DNA of 40,858 nucleotides from Rhodospirillales bacterium (GCA_028282185.1 JANQIJ010000341.1:1-40858), one strand, 5' to 3'. Counted from the first letter of the stretch, positions 8,890-17,305 are shown. The notes: a model not told the origin generated them from the sequence alone. Numbers and translations: made by a program.

Positions 8890-10462
8890 CTTCCTCGGTC
8901 ACGCCGGGTTCCAGGTCGTTTGCGGTGACATTCGTCTGCTCTTGGATCCATGGGGTCCTGACTACCGCCCTTTTCTGGGAACCTGGCGTCAGTGGCCGAG
9001 TAACAGGGGAGTTTTCACGAACCTCACTGACTTACGGTCGCCGACCCATGTTTGGTGCTCGCATATGCATGGGGATCACTTCGATCCCGTGTTCCTCTCC
9101 AGCGTCGACAAGGATGCATGTGTCATTCTGCCTTCCTTTCCCGGCACGTCCATGCGCGCAGGGTTCGAAGACCTCGGCTTCAAATCATTCATCGAATTGG
9201 GGCACATGGAGGCCGCCGACCTAGATGAGCAGACAAGGGTCGTCATGTTGTTGGAAAAGCCGGAACGGACGGAACATGCGTCCCTCTTCGTGCAGTCAAA
9301 AGATGGTTCGTTCTTTCACAACGGAGACACGTCCCTGGACGAGGAAACTTTCGAAACCTTTCGGGCGAACATCGCCAAGCGGATCGACGTGTTCTTTGGT
9401 CAGCATTCGGACCCGTCCTCGTTTCCACATGTGATGAACTGGGATGCCGACAAGAAGGCTCGGGTGACGGTGGAACGGGGGGAAGCCGCACGCCTTCGGT
9501 TCTGTGTCCATGTTGAGGGCCTCAATGCGCAATATGCGATCCCCGGCGCCGGCCCGGTTCTGATCAGGCCTCCAGGCGGTCCGCTTCAAGGCCTGGGCGA
9601 GCAGTTCGCCGCCGGTGGGCCCTATGACTTCCAAGGGGTGAAAGACGCCTTGAACGATGCAGTGCCCGACACTCGGGTCGAGATGCTCCTGCCTGGCGAC
9701 GGGCTGGACCTGACCGAGGGCGTGGCGTCGTTTCATGCCTCCCCAATGCCGGACGAGCGGGCATGCCGCATCTGGATGGACGATATCGGCATGGAGACCG
9801 AGCCCGGCTCTTTCGTGCCATCGCGGGACCTGCCGACAATCGATAGTCGGGCTCCTTTCGCCGCGCTGCATCTCGGGCGATTTGTGGAAGCGGCAAACCT
9901 ATGCCCGGAAACCTTCCGGAAGTTTGATTTCAGGTTCAATGTCCGGTTTCCGGATCTTGACTGCTGTTTTGCTCTCGACTTCCGTGCCCCGCCGCCCAAA
10001 TGGACCGTTGAGATACATCCGAGCGATGAAATCCCGTCGGGTGACCATGAGCACTTCTCGCTTCTCCTCGACAGCGCCATCTGGGACGGGTTTTTGAAAA
10101 ATACGTACTGTTTCGATGAAATCAACTTCAGCAGGTCGTTCACGGTCGACCAGTCAGAGCGTGGGTTCTCCATAGATTTCCTGCAGCTTCTTAAGTCCAT
10201 GCATGATCCGGACTTGCTGCGCGGTCTCGATGCGGAGTCCCGGCTCGCCCCCAACCAGGAGCACACGGTGCTCCATAAGGGGAAGCCTTGCCGAATTCTG
10301 AGCCATTGTCCCCATCAAGGTCTCTCTCTTGTCGGCCTTGAGCCCGACGAGCAGGGGATCATTACCTGTCCGGGGCATGGGTGGAAGTTCTCAGTCTTGG
10401 ACGGGGCCTGCGTTCTGGGCGACACCCGGAAAAGCATCAAGGCGCCTTCGGGCCATGAGTAA
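8879..10462 (+). CDS. MBL-fold protein with C-terminal Rieske [2Fe-2S] domain, CMP-Neu5Ac hydroxylase-like
   Basis: The protein has 527 residues. The N-terminal ~220 residues form a metallo-beta-lactamase-like fold of the UlaG/CMAH type: GHAGFQV and LLLDPW, then His62-Met-His64-Gly-Asp66-His67 as metal ligands, and a later FFHNGDTS. The middle, ~220-430, is unrecognised. The C-terminus is a Rieske domain with Cys477-Pro-His479 and Cys497-Pro-Gly-His500, separated by 17 residues. In vertebrate-type CMP-N-acetylneuraminate hydroxylase the Rieske domain is N-terminal and the MBL-like part follows, so this is the same parts list in rearranged order. An iron-dependent hydroxylation of an activated sugar is the natural hypothesis. 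It overlaps the upstream GT61 gene and the downstream methyltransferase gene (8 bp), so all three are one transcription unit. Confidence 0.78.
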   Translation: MKIDFLGHAGFQVVCGDIRLLLDPWGPDYRPFLGTWRQWPSNRGVFTNLTDLRSPTHVWCSHMHGDHFDPVFLSSVDKDACVILPSFPGTSMRAGFEDLGFKSFIELGHMEAADLDEQTRVVMLLEKPERTEHASLFVQSKDGSFFHNGDTSLDEETFETFRANIAKRIDVFFGQHSDPSSFPHVMNWDADKKARVTVERGEAARLRFCVHVEGLNAQYAIPGAGPVLIRPPGGPLQGLGEQFAAGGPYDFQGVKDALNDAVPDTRVEMLLPGDGLDLTEGVASFHASPMPDERACRIWMDDIGMETEPGSFVPSRDLPTIDSRAPFAALHLGRFVEAANLCPETFRKFDFRFNVRFPDLDCCFALDFRAPPPKWTVEIHPSDEIPSGDHEHFSLLLDSAIWDGFLKNTYCFDEINFSRSFTVDQSERGFSIDFLQLLKSMHDPDLLRGLDAESRLAPNQEHTVLHKGKPCRILSHCPHQGLSLVGLEPDEQGIITCPGHGWKFSVLDGACVLGDTRKSIKAPSGHE

Positions 10463-11489
10463 TCTCTGGCAATCAGGGACGGTCGACCTTCCGGCGGGCA
10501 AAACCATCGTCGGATATGGCGCCGGTCTGGCCGCGCATCAGGCATTGGTGAGCGGCCGGCACCGCCCTCGGTTCTTGGTCAGCGATCGCGCGGAGAACGC
10601 CGGCACCGTCTCCCTGGATGGCGTTCCGGTCCTGCCCGTTTCCGCTCTGGAGGCACTTGATCCGGCAGAGACAGTGGTCGTCGTTCTCGCCTTTCAAAGT
10701 CAGTCCGTTCAAAAAATCTTCGCCCGTTTGCGACCGCGGGGATATATCTACGGGGAAAACCTGATCGACTACGATCGCTTCTGCTTCGCCAGCCTCGCGG
10801 AACGGGCGCGTGAATTCCTATGCAGGGACCTGGACAGAGAACTGTTTGACCGCGTTCATTTGTCGCAACAAACCACGGAGGCTGACAACAGGACCGGCGC
10901 TCTCGGTACCTTCCTCATTGCAGAACTATTGAGACATTGCCGGGACCTCGGAATCGAAGGCGATGTCGCCGAACTGGGGGTTTACCAGGGGAGCAACGCG
11001 CTCACTATTCTAGAGGAATGTCCTGACGTTCTGAGGGCCAGAACGTTTCATCTGTTCGACAGTTTTTCCGGCTTTTCACCCGATGACGGCGCGGCCGATT
11101 CCCATCGCCCCCTGGACGACTTTCGGGATGTCTCTTTCAGCGATGTCGAAAGACGATTCTCTGATTTCGAAAACGTCATCCTTCACAAGGGGTACTTCAG
11201 CGAAACCCTGGAGGCCGTCCAGGAGAAAGCCTTTGCCTTGGCCTATTTCGATGCGGACCTATACGACGCCTCCCGGGACGCGATCGAGGCTTTGTGGCCG
11301 AGGGTCGTCCCGAACGGTCTGATGGTTTTTCACGACTACGTCGACCGGTGCGTCCAGTTACCGAAGGGTGAAACCAAACCTTTCCGGGGGGTATCACAGG
11401 CCGTGGACGAATTTTGCAGCCGAACCGACGGCGTGAAACGCGCTTCTTTTCCGGAAACGACGCATATCGTCTTGATCAAATCGGATTGA
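10455..11489 (+). CDS. TylF/MycF-family sugar O-methyltransferase with N-terminal Rossmann-like domain
   Basis: The protein has 344 residues. Residues ~1-110 look like a small nucleotide-binding/Rossmann-like module (IVGYGAGLAAHQAL, then VVVVLAFQSQSVQKI) often found beside sugar methyltransferase domains. Residues ~130-344 match the macrocin O-methyltransferase family: SAM motif GDVAELGVYQGSNAL (around residue 168), FHLFDSFSGFS, and metal-binding FDADLYDASRDAIEAL with VFHDYVDR. Its ATG at 10455 overlaps the stop of the MBL-Rieske gene as ATGAGTAA. TylF/MycF enzymes methylate hydroxyls of deoxysugars in a metal-dependent way, fitting a role in maturing the sugar here. The target hydroxyl and whether it acts before or after transfer are unknown. 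Confidence 0.83.
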   Translation: MSNLWQSGTVDLPAGKTIVGYGAGLAAHQALVSGRHRPRFLVSDRAENAGTVSLDGVPVLPVSALEALDPAETVVVVLAFQSQSVQKIFARLRPRGYIYGENLIDYDRFCFASLAERAREFLCRDLDRELFDRVHLSQQTTEADNRTGALGTFLIAELLRHCRDLGIEGDVAELGVYQGSNALTILEECPDVLRARTFHLFDSFSGFSPDDGAADSHRPLDDFRDVSFSDVERRFSDFENVILHKGYFSETLEAVQEKAFALAYFDADLYDASRDAIEALWPRVVPNGLMVFHDYVDRCVQLPKGETKPFRGVSQAVDEFCSRTDGVKRASFPETTHIVLIKSD

Positions 11490-11732
11490 TCCAAAAGTTG
11501 GCTCGCAAGAGCCTTCAGCCCAAGAACCGAGCCGCCGTTTTTCTTTGATGAAACCAGATGGCTGCATGGCGCGCCGGCGCACGTACTTGGCGCAAACGGA
11601 ATCCAACCCATCCGTCATCAAGCCCGTTTTGAATTCGAGGTTTTTCGGTTCCTGAAAGATGTCGGCCATGTTTTCGACGCTGCCGGTATGATGCGCGGGA
11701 GAACTTGAAAAGCTGTAACGCGTTGACAGGCT

Positions 11733-12173
11733 CTAGCCGTTGGAGCCGGCCTCGACAAACTCAAGAACCATGCCTTCTCGAAACGCAAAGAAGCATATGT
11801 GACGCCCGTCAAAGGCCACGGCTGGGCGGGGGGGCACGATCATCTTTCCCCGGTTCTCGCGCGCCCAGGTCATGGCGGATTCCAGTTCAGGGACCAGATA
11901 GGCGAAGTGATAGATCCTGCCGCCCGCGCCCAACCAAGGTGACAAGGTGTCCGAGCCGGGCAGGTTTTCCAGGAGTTCCAGGCGGGGCCCCGGACCGATC
12001 AGGAAGCGGCCGGCAATTCCCTGCCCTGGGTCGCTAAAATCCGGTCCCTCTTGGATGTACCCCAGCATCTGGAAGAACTGGCCGTCGCGCGCGAGCGACG
12101 GGCTCGCGAAACCCGCGTGATGGAATGTGAATTCATCGGGCACTTCGGCCGGCTGGGGACCAGGGTTAGCCAT
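11733..12173 (-). CDS. VOC (glyoxalase/methylmalonyl-CoA epimerase-like) superfamily protein
   Basis: This 146-residue protein has the paired beta-alpha-beta-beta-beta units of the vicinal-oxygen-chelate fold. Expected metal ligands are visible: His in FTFHHAGFAS, Glu in PRLELLENL, His in RIYHFAYLV and Glu in GMVLEFVEA. It most resembles the methylmalonyl-CoA epimerase-like branch. The ATG at 12173 overlaps the GNAT stop (ATGGCTAA), making it the third gene of a carrier protein-GNAT-VOC unit. It may epimerise or otherwise process the acyl group carried by the ACP, but this is inference. A TTG start at 12191 is also in frame. Confidence 0.75.
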   Translation of the reverse strand: MANPGPQPAEVPDEFTFHHAGFASPSLARDGQFFQMLGYIQEGPDFSDPGQGIAGRFLIGPGPRLELLENLPGSDTLSPWLGAGGRIYHFAYLVPELESAMTWARENRGKMIVPPRPAVAFDGRHICFFAFREGMVLEFVEAGSNG

Positions 12174-12750
12174 GCCGCATTCTCCCGGCAATCAACGCTA
12201 CCATCCGTTCAAGACGCGGCGCCAAGTCTCGCCAGTCGGCTCTGTCGACCCGGTGTTCGATCGCGTCAAGGGTTCGGCCATCGATCGAGAAATAGTCCGG
12301 CAACCGGGTTCTCCGAACGATTTCACAGGAATCGTGAAACGAAACGACCGATTCATTCTCCGCATTGGTGCGACAGTACGCTTCCTCAAGACCAAGAAGC
12401 TCGAAGGCGCATCGGTAGATGAGCCAGGCACTTTCGACGGCGGCCAGGGAACTGGGACGCAAGACCCAACGGCCCCATTCGCCGGTACGGGCTTCGGGGT
12501 CGACATTATAGATGGAGATGACCCCTTCTGGCGCCCCCCCGGCCAGCCGTTCCACGACAAAGTAATAGTCTCCCGGCCGTTCGTAGTATTCGGCAAACCA
12601 GGAAAGTTGGTCCTCCAAATTGGACGAGGTCGTGTGTAGAAACCGGTTTAGCCTCGGGTCTCCGCGAAGTTCCAAGACCAAGGCGGCGTCGGCGTCGGTG
12701 ATAGGGCGTAGGCGGCAGGTCTTGCCCTGAATGGCGAGGTCATGCCGCAT
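12166..12750 (-). CDS. GNAT-family acyltransferase (RimJ-like)
   Basis: The protein has 194 residues. It has the GNAT beginning KTCRLRPITDADAALVLELRGDPRLNRFLH, a central EWGRWVLRPSS region in the acetyl-CoA binding area, and an AYCRTNAENESVVSFHDSC segment that in RimJ-like enzymes reads NxxSxxxxxKxGF. It starts inside the end of the carrier-protein gene (11-bp overlap) and overlaps the VOC gene, so the three are translationally coupled. A likely role is N-acylation of the 3-amino sugar formed by the fused aminotransferase, taking the acyl group from CoA or from the coupled ACP. The donor is the open question. Confidence 0.78.
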   Translation of the reverse strand: MRHDLAIQGKTCRLRPITDADAALVLELRGDPRLNRFLHTTSSNLEDQLSWFAEYYERPGDYYFVVERLAGGAPEGVISIYNVDPEARTGEWGRWVLRPSSLAAVESAWLIYRCAFELLGLEEAYCRTNAENESVVSFHDSCEIVRRTRLPDYFSIDGRTLDAIEHRVDRADWRDLAPRLERMVALIAGRMRHG

Positions 12751-12976
12751 GGAGTGATTCCACTGCGGCGACGATTTTAGCGACACTATCGAGATTCCCA
12801 ATGGCGTCTTCACTGAAGTGAACGTTCAGTTCGTCCTCTAGGGCAAAAATCACTTCGATATGTTTCAGTGAATCCCATTGGGGCGTGTTCTTCCTGGAGC
12901 TGTCCTCATTCAAGGTGCAGTTGATGGTTGCGGAAAGAACGCTCAGGACTTCTGTGATGATCTCCGGGTGACTCAT
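12740..12976 (-). CDS. Acyl carrier protein
   Basis: This 78-residue protein has typical ACP length and helix pattern. The phosphopantetheine attachment site is Ser36 in TPQWDSLKHIEVIFALEDEL. The downstream GNAT gene starts within its last codons. It should be modified by a phosphopantetheinyl transferase such as the one encoded at 15381-16124. The setting (sugar genes, GNAT, VOC) argues for a dedicated carrier that delivers an acyl group to the aminosugar rather than a housekeeping fatty-acid ACP. The 157 bp upstream (12977-13133) hold no gene and may carry a promoter, since a separate unit (rfbBA) ends there. Confidence 0.88.
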   Translation of the reverse strand: MSHPEIITEVLSVLSATINCTLNEDSSRKNTPQWDSLKHIEVIFALEDELNVHFSEDAIGNLDSVAKIVAAVESLHAA

Positions 12977-13133
12977 GACCGTTCAATCTTAGCTGATAGG
13001 GAATTCCGGGGCCCAGGGTGTGATCTTTCACGAGCTCAGAGGCTGCTGGTCGGCTGGATTCTTGGGATACAAATGGGCGGCGCCAATCGTCCTGTGCCGA
13101 CGGCTCTTGTATCGCCGCGAAGACCGGTTCCTG

Positions 13134-14012
13134 CTAATTCGTCAGATCCTCATCGAGAACCCGTTGCAGATAGGCGGTATAGACGGGGTTTTGAGAAGAA
13201 GCGATGGTGTGCTGGAACTGGTCGGCATCGATGAAGCCCATCTGTAGGGCGATTTCCTCCAAACTGGCGATTTGCAAGCCTTGGCGTTTTTCGATCGTTT
13301 CTATGAATTGTGAGGCTTCGAGCAGGCTTTCGGGCGTCCCGGTGTCGAGCCAGGTGAACCCGCGCCTCAGTTTCTCGACGCAGAGATCGCCACGTTTCAT
13401 ATAGGCCTCGATGAGACCGACGATCTCCAGCTCACCCCTTCGTGACGGTTTGAGCTGGGCCGCGTAATCACAGACATTGCTGTCGAAAAAATAGAGCCCC
13501 GCGATGCCCCAGTCGGACCGGGGGTTGTCCGGTTTTTCGAGGACACGTATGGGCCTGTCGTTTTCATCGAATTCGAACACGCCGTAATTTTCCGGATCGG
13601 ACACCTGCGAGGCGAACACCGTCGCACCGGTTCCCCGGCCCGCCGCGCGAGACAGCAGCGAGGACAACCCCTGGCCGTAAATAATGTTGTCTCCGAGAAT
13701 CAGCGCCGAGGCTTCATCGCCGACAAAGTCGCGGCCAATCATGTAAGCTTCTGGAATCCCGTTTGGGTTCTCCTGTTGCGCATACTGGATTCGCACCCCC
13801 AATCGCGTGCCATCCCCCAGCAAGCGGTCGAAACTGGACTGGTCCTGGGGATTGGTGATGATCAGGATCTCCCGGATCCCCGCCAGCATCAGGACCGACA
13901 AGGGGTAGAAGATCATCGGCTTGTTGTAGATGGGCAGCAGGTGCTTGTTCACAACCAGCGTTACGGGATGTAGCCTCGTGCCCTTTCCGCCGGCCATAAT
14001 GATCCCCTTCAT
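13134..14012 (-). CDS. rfbA: Glucose-1-phosphate thymidylyltransferase
   Basis: The 292-residue length is typical of RmlA/RfbA. The nucleotide-binding start MKGIIMAGGKGTRLHPVT, the KHLLPIYNKPMIFYPL block, LGDNIIYG and EKPDNPRSDWGIAGLYFFD are near-consensus for the family. The enzyme makes dTDP-glucose from dTTP and glucose-1-phosphate, the first step to all dTDP-6-deoxyhexoses. Its ATG overlaps the rfbB stop as ATGA (14009-14012), so rfbB and rfbA are translationally coupled. rfbC and rfbD are absent from the window, so the flux here is to an aminosugar rather than L-rhamnose. Confidence 0.96.
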   Translation of the reverse strand: MKGIIMAGGKGTRLHPVTLVVNKHLLPIYNKPMIFYPLSVLMLAGIREILIITNPQDQSSFDRLLGDGTRLGVRIQYAQQENPNGIPEAYMIGRDFVGDEASALILGDNIIYGQGLSSLLSRAAGRGTGATVFASQVSDPENYGVFEFDENDRPIRVLEKPDNPRSDWGIAGLYFFDSNVCDYAAQLKPSRRGELEIVGLIEAYMKRGDLCVEKLRRGFTWLDTGTPESLLEASQFIETIEKRQGLQIASLEEIALQMGFIDADQFQHTIASSQNPVYTAYLQRVLDEDLTN

Positions 14013-15094
14013 GAACGCGCCCTGCCATCAGAAGCCGCGGCCAGGCCCTGCCGTGCCGGCTGGTCGCTTTGAGCCAATATGGGCACCCACCAGTCCCGAC
14101 GCTCCATGTACCAGTTGACTGTCCGCTTCAGTCCTTCGTCGAAGGAAACAGAGGGTCGCCAGCCCAGGCGGTCCGCGGTCCTGGAATAGTCCATGGCATA
14201 CCGCAGGTCGTGGCCGGGCCTGTCTTCAACGAACTGGATAAGCCGCTCGTGTCCGCCCGGGGCACCCTGTGGATGGACTTTGTCCAAGAGGCGGCAGATG
14301 GCCGCCACCACATCCAGATTGCTGTGTTCCGCCGAGCCGCCGACAAAATAGGTCTCGCCGTTGGTGCCTTCGAATAGGATTTGGCACAGGGCCGCTGCGT
14401 GGTCATCCACGTAGAGCCAGTCGCGAATACTGCGGCCATCGCCGTAGACGGGCATGGCGCGGCCCTGGAGCCCGTTCAAAATCATCAGAGGGATCAGTTT
14501 TTCGGGAAACTGATAGGGGCCGTAGTTGTTGGAGCAGTTGCTGAGGACGACGTTCAGACCGTAGGTGTGGTGCCAGGCGCGGACGAGGTGGTCCGCAGCA
14601 GCCTTGGACGCGGCATAGGGAGACCGCGGATCATAGGCGTCATCCGGGAGGAAAGGGGGGGCGTCAAGTGCAAGAGAGCCGAACACTTCGTCCGTCGATA
14701 CATGGTGAAAGCGGAAATCATCTCGCTCGTCGGCGGGGAGTTGGTCCCGCCAGGCGATACAAGCGTTCAGCAACCGATAGGTTCCGACGATGTTGGTATT
14801 CACGAAGGGCTCGGGGCTGTCGATCGAGCGGTCAACATGGGATTCCGCCGCCAGATGAACAACCCGCGTCGGTTGATGGATCTCGAAAACGGCCTTCAGC
14901 GTTGCTTCGTCACAAACATCGGCCTGTACAAAAGTGTAATTCGGATTTTCTGCAACAGTAGCAAGGTTCGCCAAGTTCGCCGCATAGGTAAGTTTATCCA
15001 CGTTGACGATCTGGTGAGCGTCTTTTTTGAAGAGATGCCGGATGACCGCTGAGCCGATAAAGCCCGCACCGCCGGTAATCAATATCTTCACCAC
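14009..15094 (-). CDS. rfbB: dTDP-glucose 4,6-dehydratase
   Basis: The protein has 361 residues and is an extended short-chain dehydrogenase: NAD-binding ITGGAGFIGSAVIRHL, HLAAESHVDRSIDSP, the active-site FHHVSTDEVFGSL, and SPYAASKAAADHLVRA carrying the YxxxK. It converts dTDP-glucose to dTDP-4-keto-6-deoxyglucose, the substrate for the ketoisomerase half of the fused protein at 5452-6990. The start is a GTG at 15094 (a second GTG follows at once), preceded by a GGGGATGA ribosome site. The protein reads MVKILITGG, as expected for the family. Confidence 0.96.
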   Translation of the reverse strand: MVKILITGGAGFIGSAVIRHLFKKDAHQIVNVDKLTYAANLANLATVAENPNYTFVQADVCDEATLKAVFEIHQPTRVVHLAAESHVDRSIDSPEPFVNTNIVGTYRLLNACIAWRDQLPADERDDFRFHHVSTDEVFGSLALDAPPFLPDDAYDPRSPYAASKAAADHLVRAWHHTYGLNVVLSNCSNNYGPYQFPEKLIPLMILNGLQGRAMPVYGDGRSIRDWLYVDDHAAALCQILFEGTNGETYFVGGSAEHSNLDVVAAICRLLDKVHPQGAPGGHERLIQFVEDRPGHDLRYAMDYSRTADRLGWRPSVSFDEGLKRTVNWYMERRDWWVPILAQSDQPARQGLAAASDGRARS

Positions 15095-15171
15095 TCATCC
15101 CCAAGGTGAACATAAGAAGTTGAACTTACGTGATATCGCGGCGTTTTGTGAAGGCCGTTCTATGTCTTGGC

Positions 15172-15201
15172 GATAAGGGATGATTCCGAACCGCCCTTAT
15201 C
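15172..15201. terminator. 8-bp inverted repeat between the PPTase and rfbB genes
   Basis: GATAAGGG (15172-15179) and CCCTTATC (15194-15201) are perfect inverted repeats with a 14-nt loop, in the 286-bp spacer between two minus-strand genes. A T-rich run follows on the + strand, not on the minus strand, so it is not a classical terminator for the PPTase transcript. It could be an operator or a processing hairpin. The rest of 15095-15380 shows no gene. Confidence 0.33.
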
Positions 15202-15380
15202 CGGTGTTTTGTCATCACGCCGACGGCTCCTCCTTCGAAATGCGCCCAACCGCTTCTGGGCATGCGTAAGCTGACGATGTCCGCGCCGCACTCAGGGCAG
15301 GGTGGCGATAAGAGCCTTGGTTTTTGCCGGCTAAGGGCTTCTTCCGAAACCCAGTTGGAATCCGGTCTTTCCCTCCGGTG

Positions 15381-16124
15381 CTAGCCTCCGATCAACCGCT
15401 TCCCGAAAACGTTCTCAAAATCGAAGACGTGCCAACCCACTTTGCGCGCATCCGATGTCTTGGCGGCGCCGGCGACAACCGCCTGATCGGATATCCACCT
15501 TTGGAAGAAGTGCCAGTTGGAGGGGGGGCCGTATCGGGGGTGAAGAAAGACCAACCTGGCTGAATTTTTGCCCGAAACCTCAAAACAAACATCATTCTTG
15601 GGGAGGGAAAGGCCGACGCCGACTGCCTTCGAAAAGGCCTCTCGCACGGTCCAAAATGACAATAGCCGCCTAATTTCGTCAGCGCTCCCATGCGGCGTGA
15701 GGCTCGCAGCCTCTTGATCCGAGAGTGCGGAAGCCAAGGAGGCCGCGTTCAGTTTTCGCGAGGCCGTCTCGATGTCCACGCCCACAGGGGCCGAATTGGC
15801 AATGGCCATGGCGGCGACCCCGCTGCTATGCGACAGGTTGAATGCCAGTGGGGGTCGGCCAAGGCCGGTTTGAATGCGGGGCTTGCCGTTTCGATCCCGT
15901 GTGAAGCGTATGCTTTCGGGCGGGGCGTCGAGATGGTGCCCGAGAACCGTTCGTTTCATGGCGTGAGCAAGCAAGTAGGCCCTCTTGCCGTCATCGAAAA
16001 CAAAAGAATCGTGTCGCGCGGTTTCCTCGGCGGAGAGCATCCCCATGAGGCGGTCTCGGGACTCTCGGCGTTCAAGGCAGCGAACCGAGGCATGGTAGAT
16101 AATGACGTCGTCGCGACAGAGCAT
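15381..16124 (-). CDS. 4'-phosphopantetheinyl transferase, Sfp type
   Basis: The protein has 247 residues. Core motifs of the Sfp/AcpT family are present: LAFNLSHSSGVAAMAI, the magnesium-binding VGVDIE (Asp117, Glu119), and FWTVREAFSKAVGVGLSLP (Glu162, Lys166). It transfers phosphopantetheine from CoA to carrier-domain serines. An Sfp-type enzyme, unlike AcpS, usually serves secondary-metabolite synthases. It lies about 2 kb from the NRPS-PKS operon and near the stand-alone ACP, so it is the obvious activator of both. The ATG at 16124 is immediately preceded by an in-frame stop (TGAATG) and by a GGGTGA ribosome site, so this start is secure. Confidence 0.92.
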   Translation of the reverse strand: MLCRDDVIIYHASVRCLERRESRDRLMGMLSAEETARHDSFVFDDGKRAYLLAHAMKRTVLGHHLDAPPESIRFTRDRNGKPRIQTGLGRPPLAFNLSHSSGVAAMAIANSAPVGVDIETASRKLNAASLASALSDQEAASLTPHGSADEIRRLLSFWTVREAFSKAVGVGLSLPKNDVCFEVSGKNSARLVFLHPRYGPPSNWHFFQRWISDQAVVAGAAKTSDARKVGWHVFDFENVFGKRLIGG

Positions 16125-16449
16125 TCACCCGCCCACCACGTCCATGACAGGGCCCGTAACAGGGAATGAACCGCCATCGACCCCGATAAGGGCCGCGTCG
16201 AACCCAGCGAGTGAGCGGCCATGGAGAGAAGACGTTTCGCGTGCATCGAAGCCGACCGTATCCGTCGAGGCATGTCTAAGGGGAGCGGGCATCACCGGTC
16301 CAGCCGAGCTTGACGTGTTGCGTTCCCCCGAGGCGCAAACAGTCGCCTTTCAGGCTCGAAATCGATCGGGTTTCGAAACCACGGGCTGTGTTTCTTGGCA
16401 TTGTCAGGAGCGTATTTCCAATGATCGCTGCGCATCTTCGGGGGCGCTC

Positions 16450-16517
16450 ATTGCATCTATTTATTGTGTAATGATTAATTAACTTTGATTTTTAATATAT
16501 ATCGTATAAGATGCAAT
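16450..16517. promoter_or_regulatory. AT-rich region with 9-bp inverted repeat upstream of the dehydroquinate dehydratase-like gene
   Basis: ATTGCATCT (16450-16458) and AGATGCAAT (16509-16517) are perfect inverted repeats 50 bp apart, framing and partly overlapping a strongly AT-rich stretch (about 16455-16550) that stands out from the high-GC surroundings. It lies just upstream of the ATG at 16565 and in the divergent spacer with the PPTase gene, so a paired operator around a promoter is plausible. The remaining 16125-16449 shows no supportable gene. Confidence 0.4.
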
Positions 16518-16564
16518 ATCTATTATATGATAAAAATACGAGCATTACCGGGAAGGGAAATGGG

Positions 16565-17305
16565 ATGTCAACGGAACATCAGGTCTGGGCAACCGTGTCC
16601 GGGGCGTCAAAGGTGGAAATTGCGCGGGATGTTTTGGACCTAACGCGCGCCGGCGTTGCCGCCATAGAGTTTCGGGTTGATCTCATCCCCGTCGAACTCT
16701 GGGATGACGTTTTTTCTGAGCTCGCGCCGTCGATACCTTGGTGGGTGGCGCATTTCGGGACGGGAAGCGACGCGGATCAGGCGCGCGACGCGATTTTCCG
16801 GACAATCGAGAGCGAGGCGGACGGGGCAATTTTCCATTCGCGCTGCGAGCATCTGCGTGAATTGGTCGCCGCTTGCCGGGAAGCCGGGAAGGCGTTTGCG
16901 GCGCCCTACCACAGTCAACAACCGCTTACCCTGGAGGGGGCGGTTGACGAATATGCCCATCAGCGGTCGTTGGCCCCTGCGTTCCGCAAAATCGCGGTGC
17001 GGGCAAATGATTTCAGCGAGGCAATGGCCTTGGTCGAAGCGACGCGAAGGGCCGCGGGCGAAGACGCGGCCCCGCCGGTCGGCGCCGTTTTCGGCAACCA
17101 GAGATGGGCGCGGGTCGCGTTACCGCATTCGGGTTCGGCGATTACCTTTATTGTTGCCCGCCGGTTGCCGAACGAGGTGGGAGGCGATGACGAGCAGCTC
17201 ACGCTGGGTGAGTTGCGCTCGCTCGCCAAGGTGCGTGGAATGCTTGCGGGGCCGACGCTTTTGACTGAAGAGGGCGATGGTCGCCAGGAAGCGGCGGCCG
17301 AGTGA
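16565..17305 (+). CDS. Type I 3-dehydroquinate dehydratase-like protein
   Basis: The protein has 246 residues, normal for type I (AroD) enzymes. Family features visible: AAIEFRVDLI (Glu35, Arg37), His116 in APYHSQQPLTLEGAVDEY at the catalytic His position, Lys142 in FRKIAVRANDFSEAMALVEATR at the Schiff-base position, and an Arg (about 183) in GAVFGNQRWARVALPHSGSAITF. The enzyme would dehydrate 3-dehydroquinate to 3-dehydroshikimate by a covalent imine mechanism. Conservation is moderate, so it may be a divergent paralogue. It sits next to an assembly line whose first A domain lacks the amino-acid-binding Asp, so supply of a shikimate-derived starter is conceivable but unproven. The ATG at 16565 has a purine-rich GGGAAGGGAAATGGG ribosome site. 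Confidence 0.77.
   Translation: MSTEHQVWATVSGASKVEIARDVLDLTRAGVAAIEFRVDLIPVELWDDVFSELAPSIPWWVAHFGTGSDADQARDAIFRTIESEADGAIFHSRCEHLRELVAACREAGKAFAAPYHSQQPLTLEGAVDEYAHQRSLAPAFRKIAVRANDFSEAMALVEATRRAAGEDAAPPVGAVFGNQRWARVALPHSGSAITFIVARRLPNEVGGDDEQLTLGELRSLAKVRGMLAGPTLLTEEGDGRQEAAAE

Noticed and set aside
8879..10462. Interpretation as a simple beta-lactamase or lactonase
   Set aside because: A complete Rieske motif at the C-terminus and the sugar-gene context fit a CMAH-like oxygenase better, although the MBL half alone would be ambiguous.
11394..11669. Minus-strand small frame starting MADIFQEPKNLEF between the methyltransferase and VOC genes
   Set aside because: It runs into and antisense to the methyltransferase gene, has no recognised family and no clear ribosome site. 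The 243-bp spacer is treated as non-coding.
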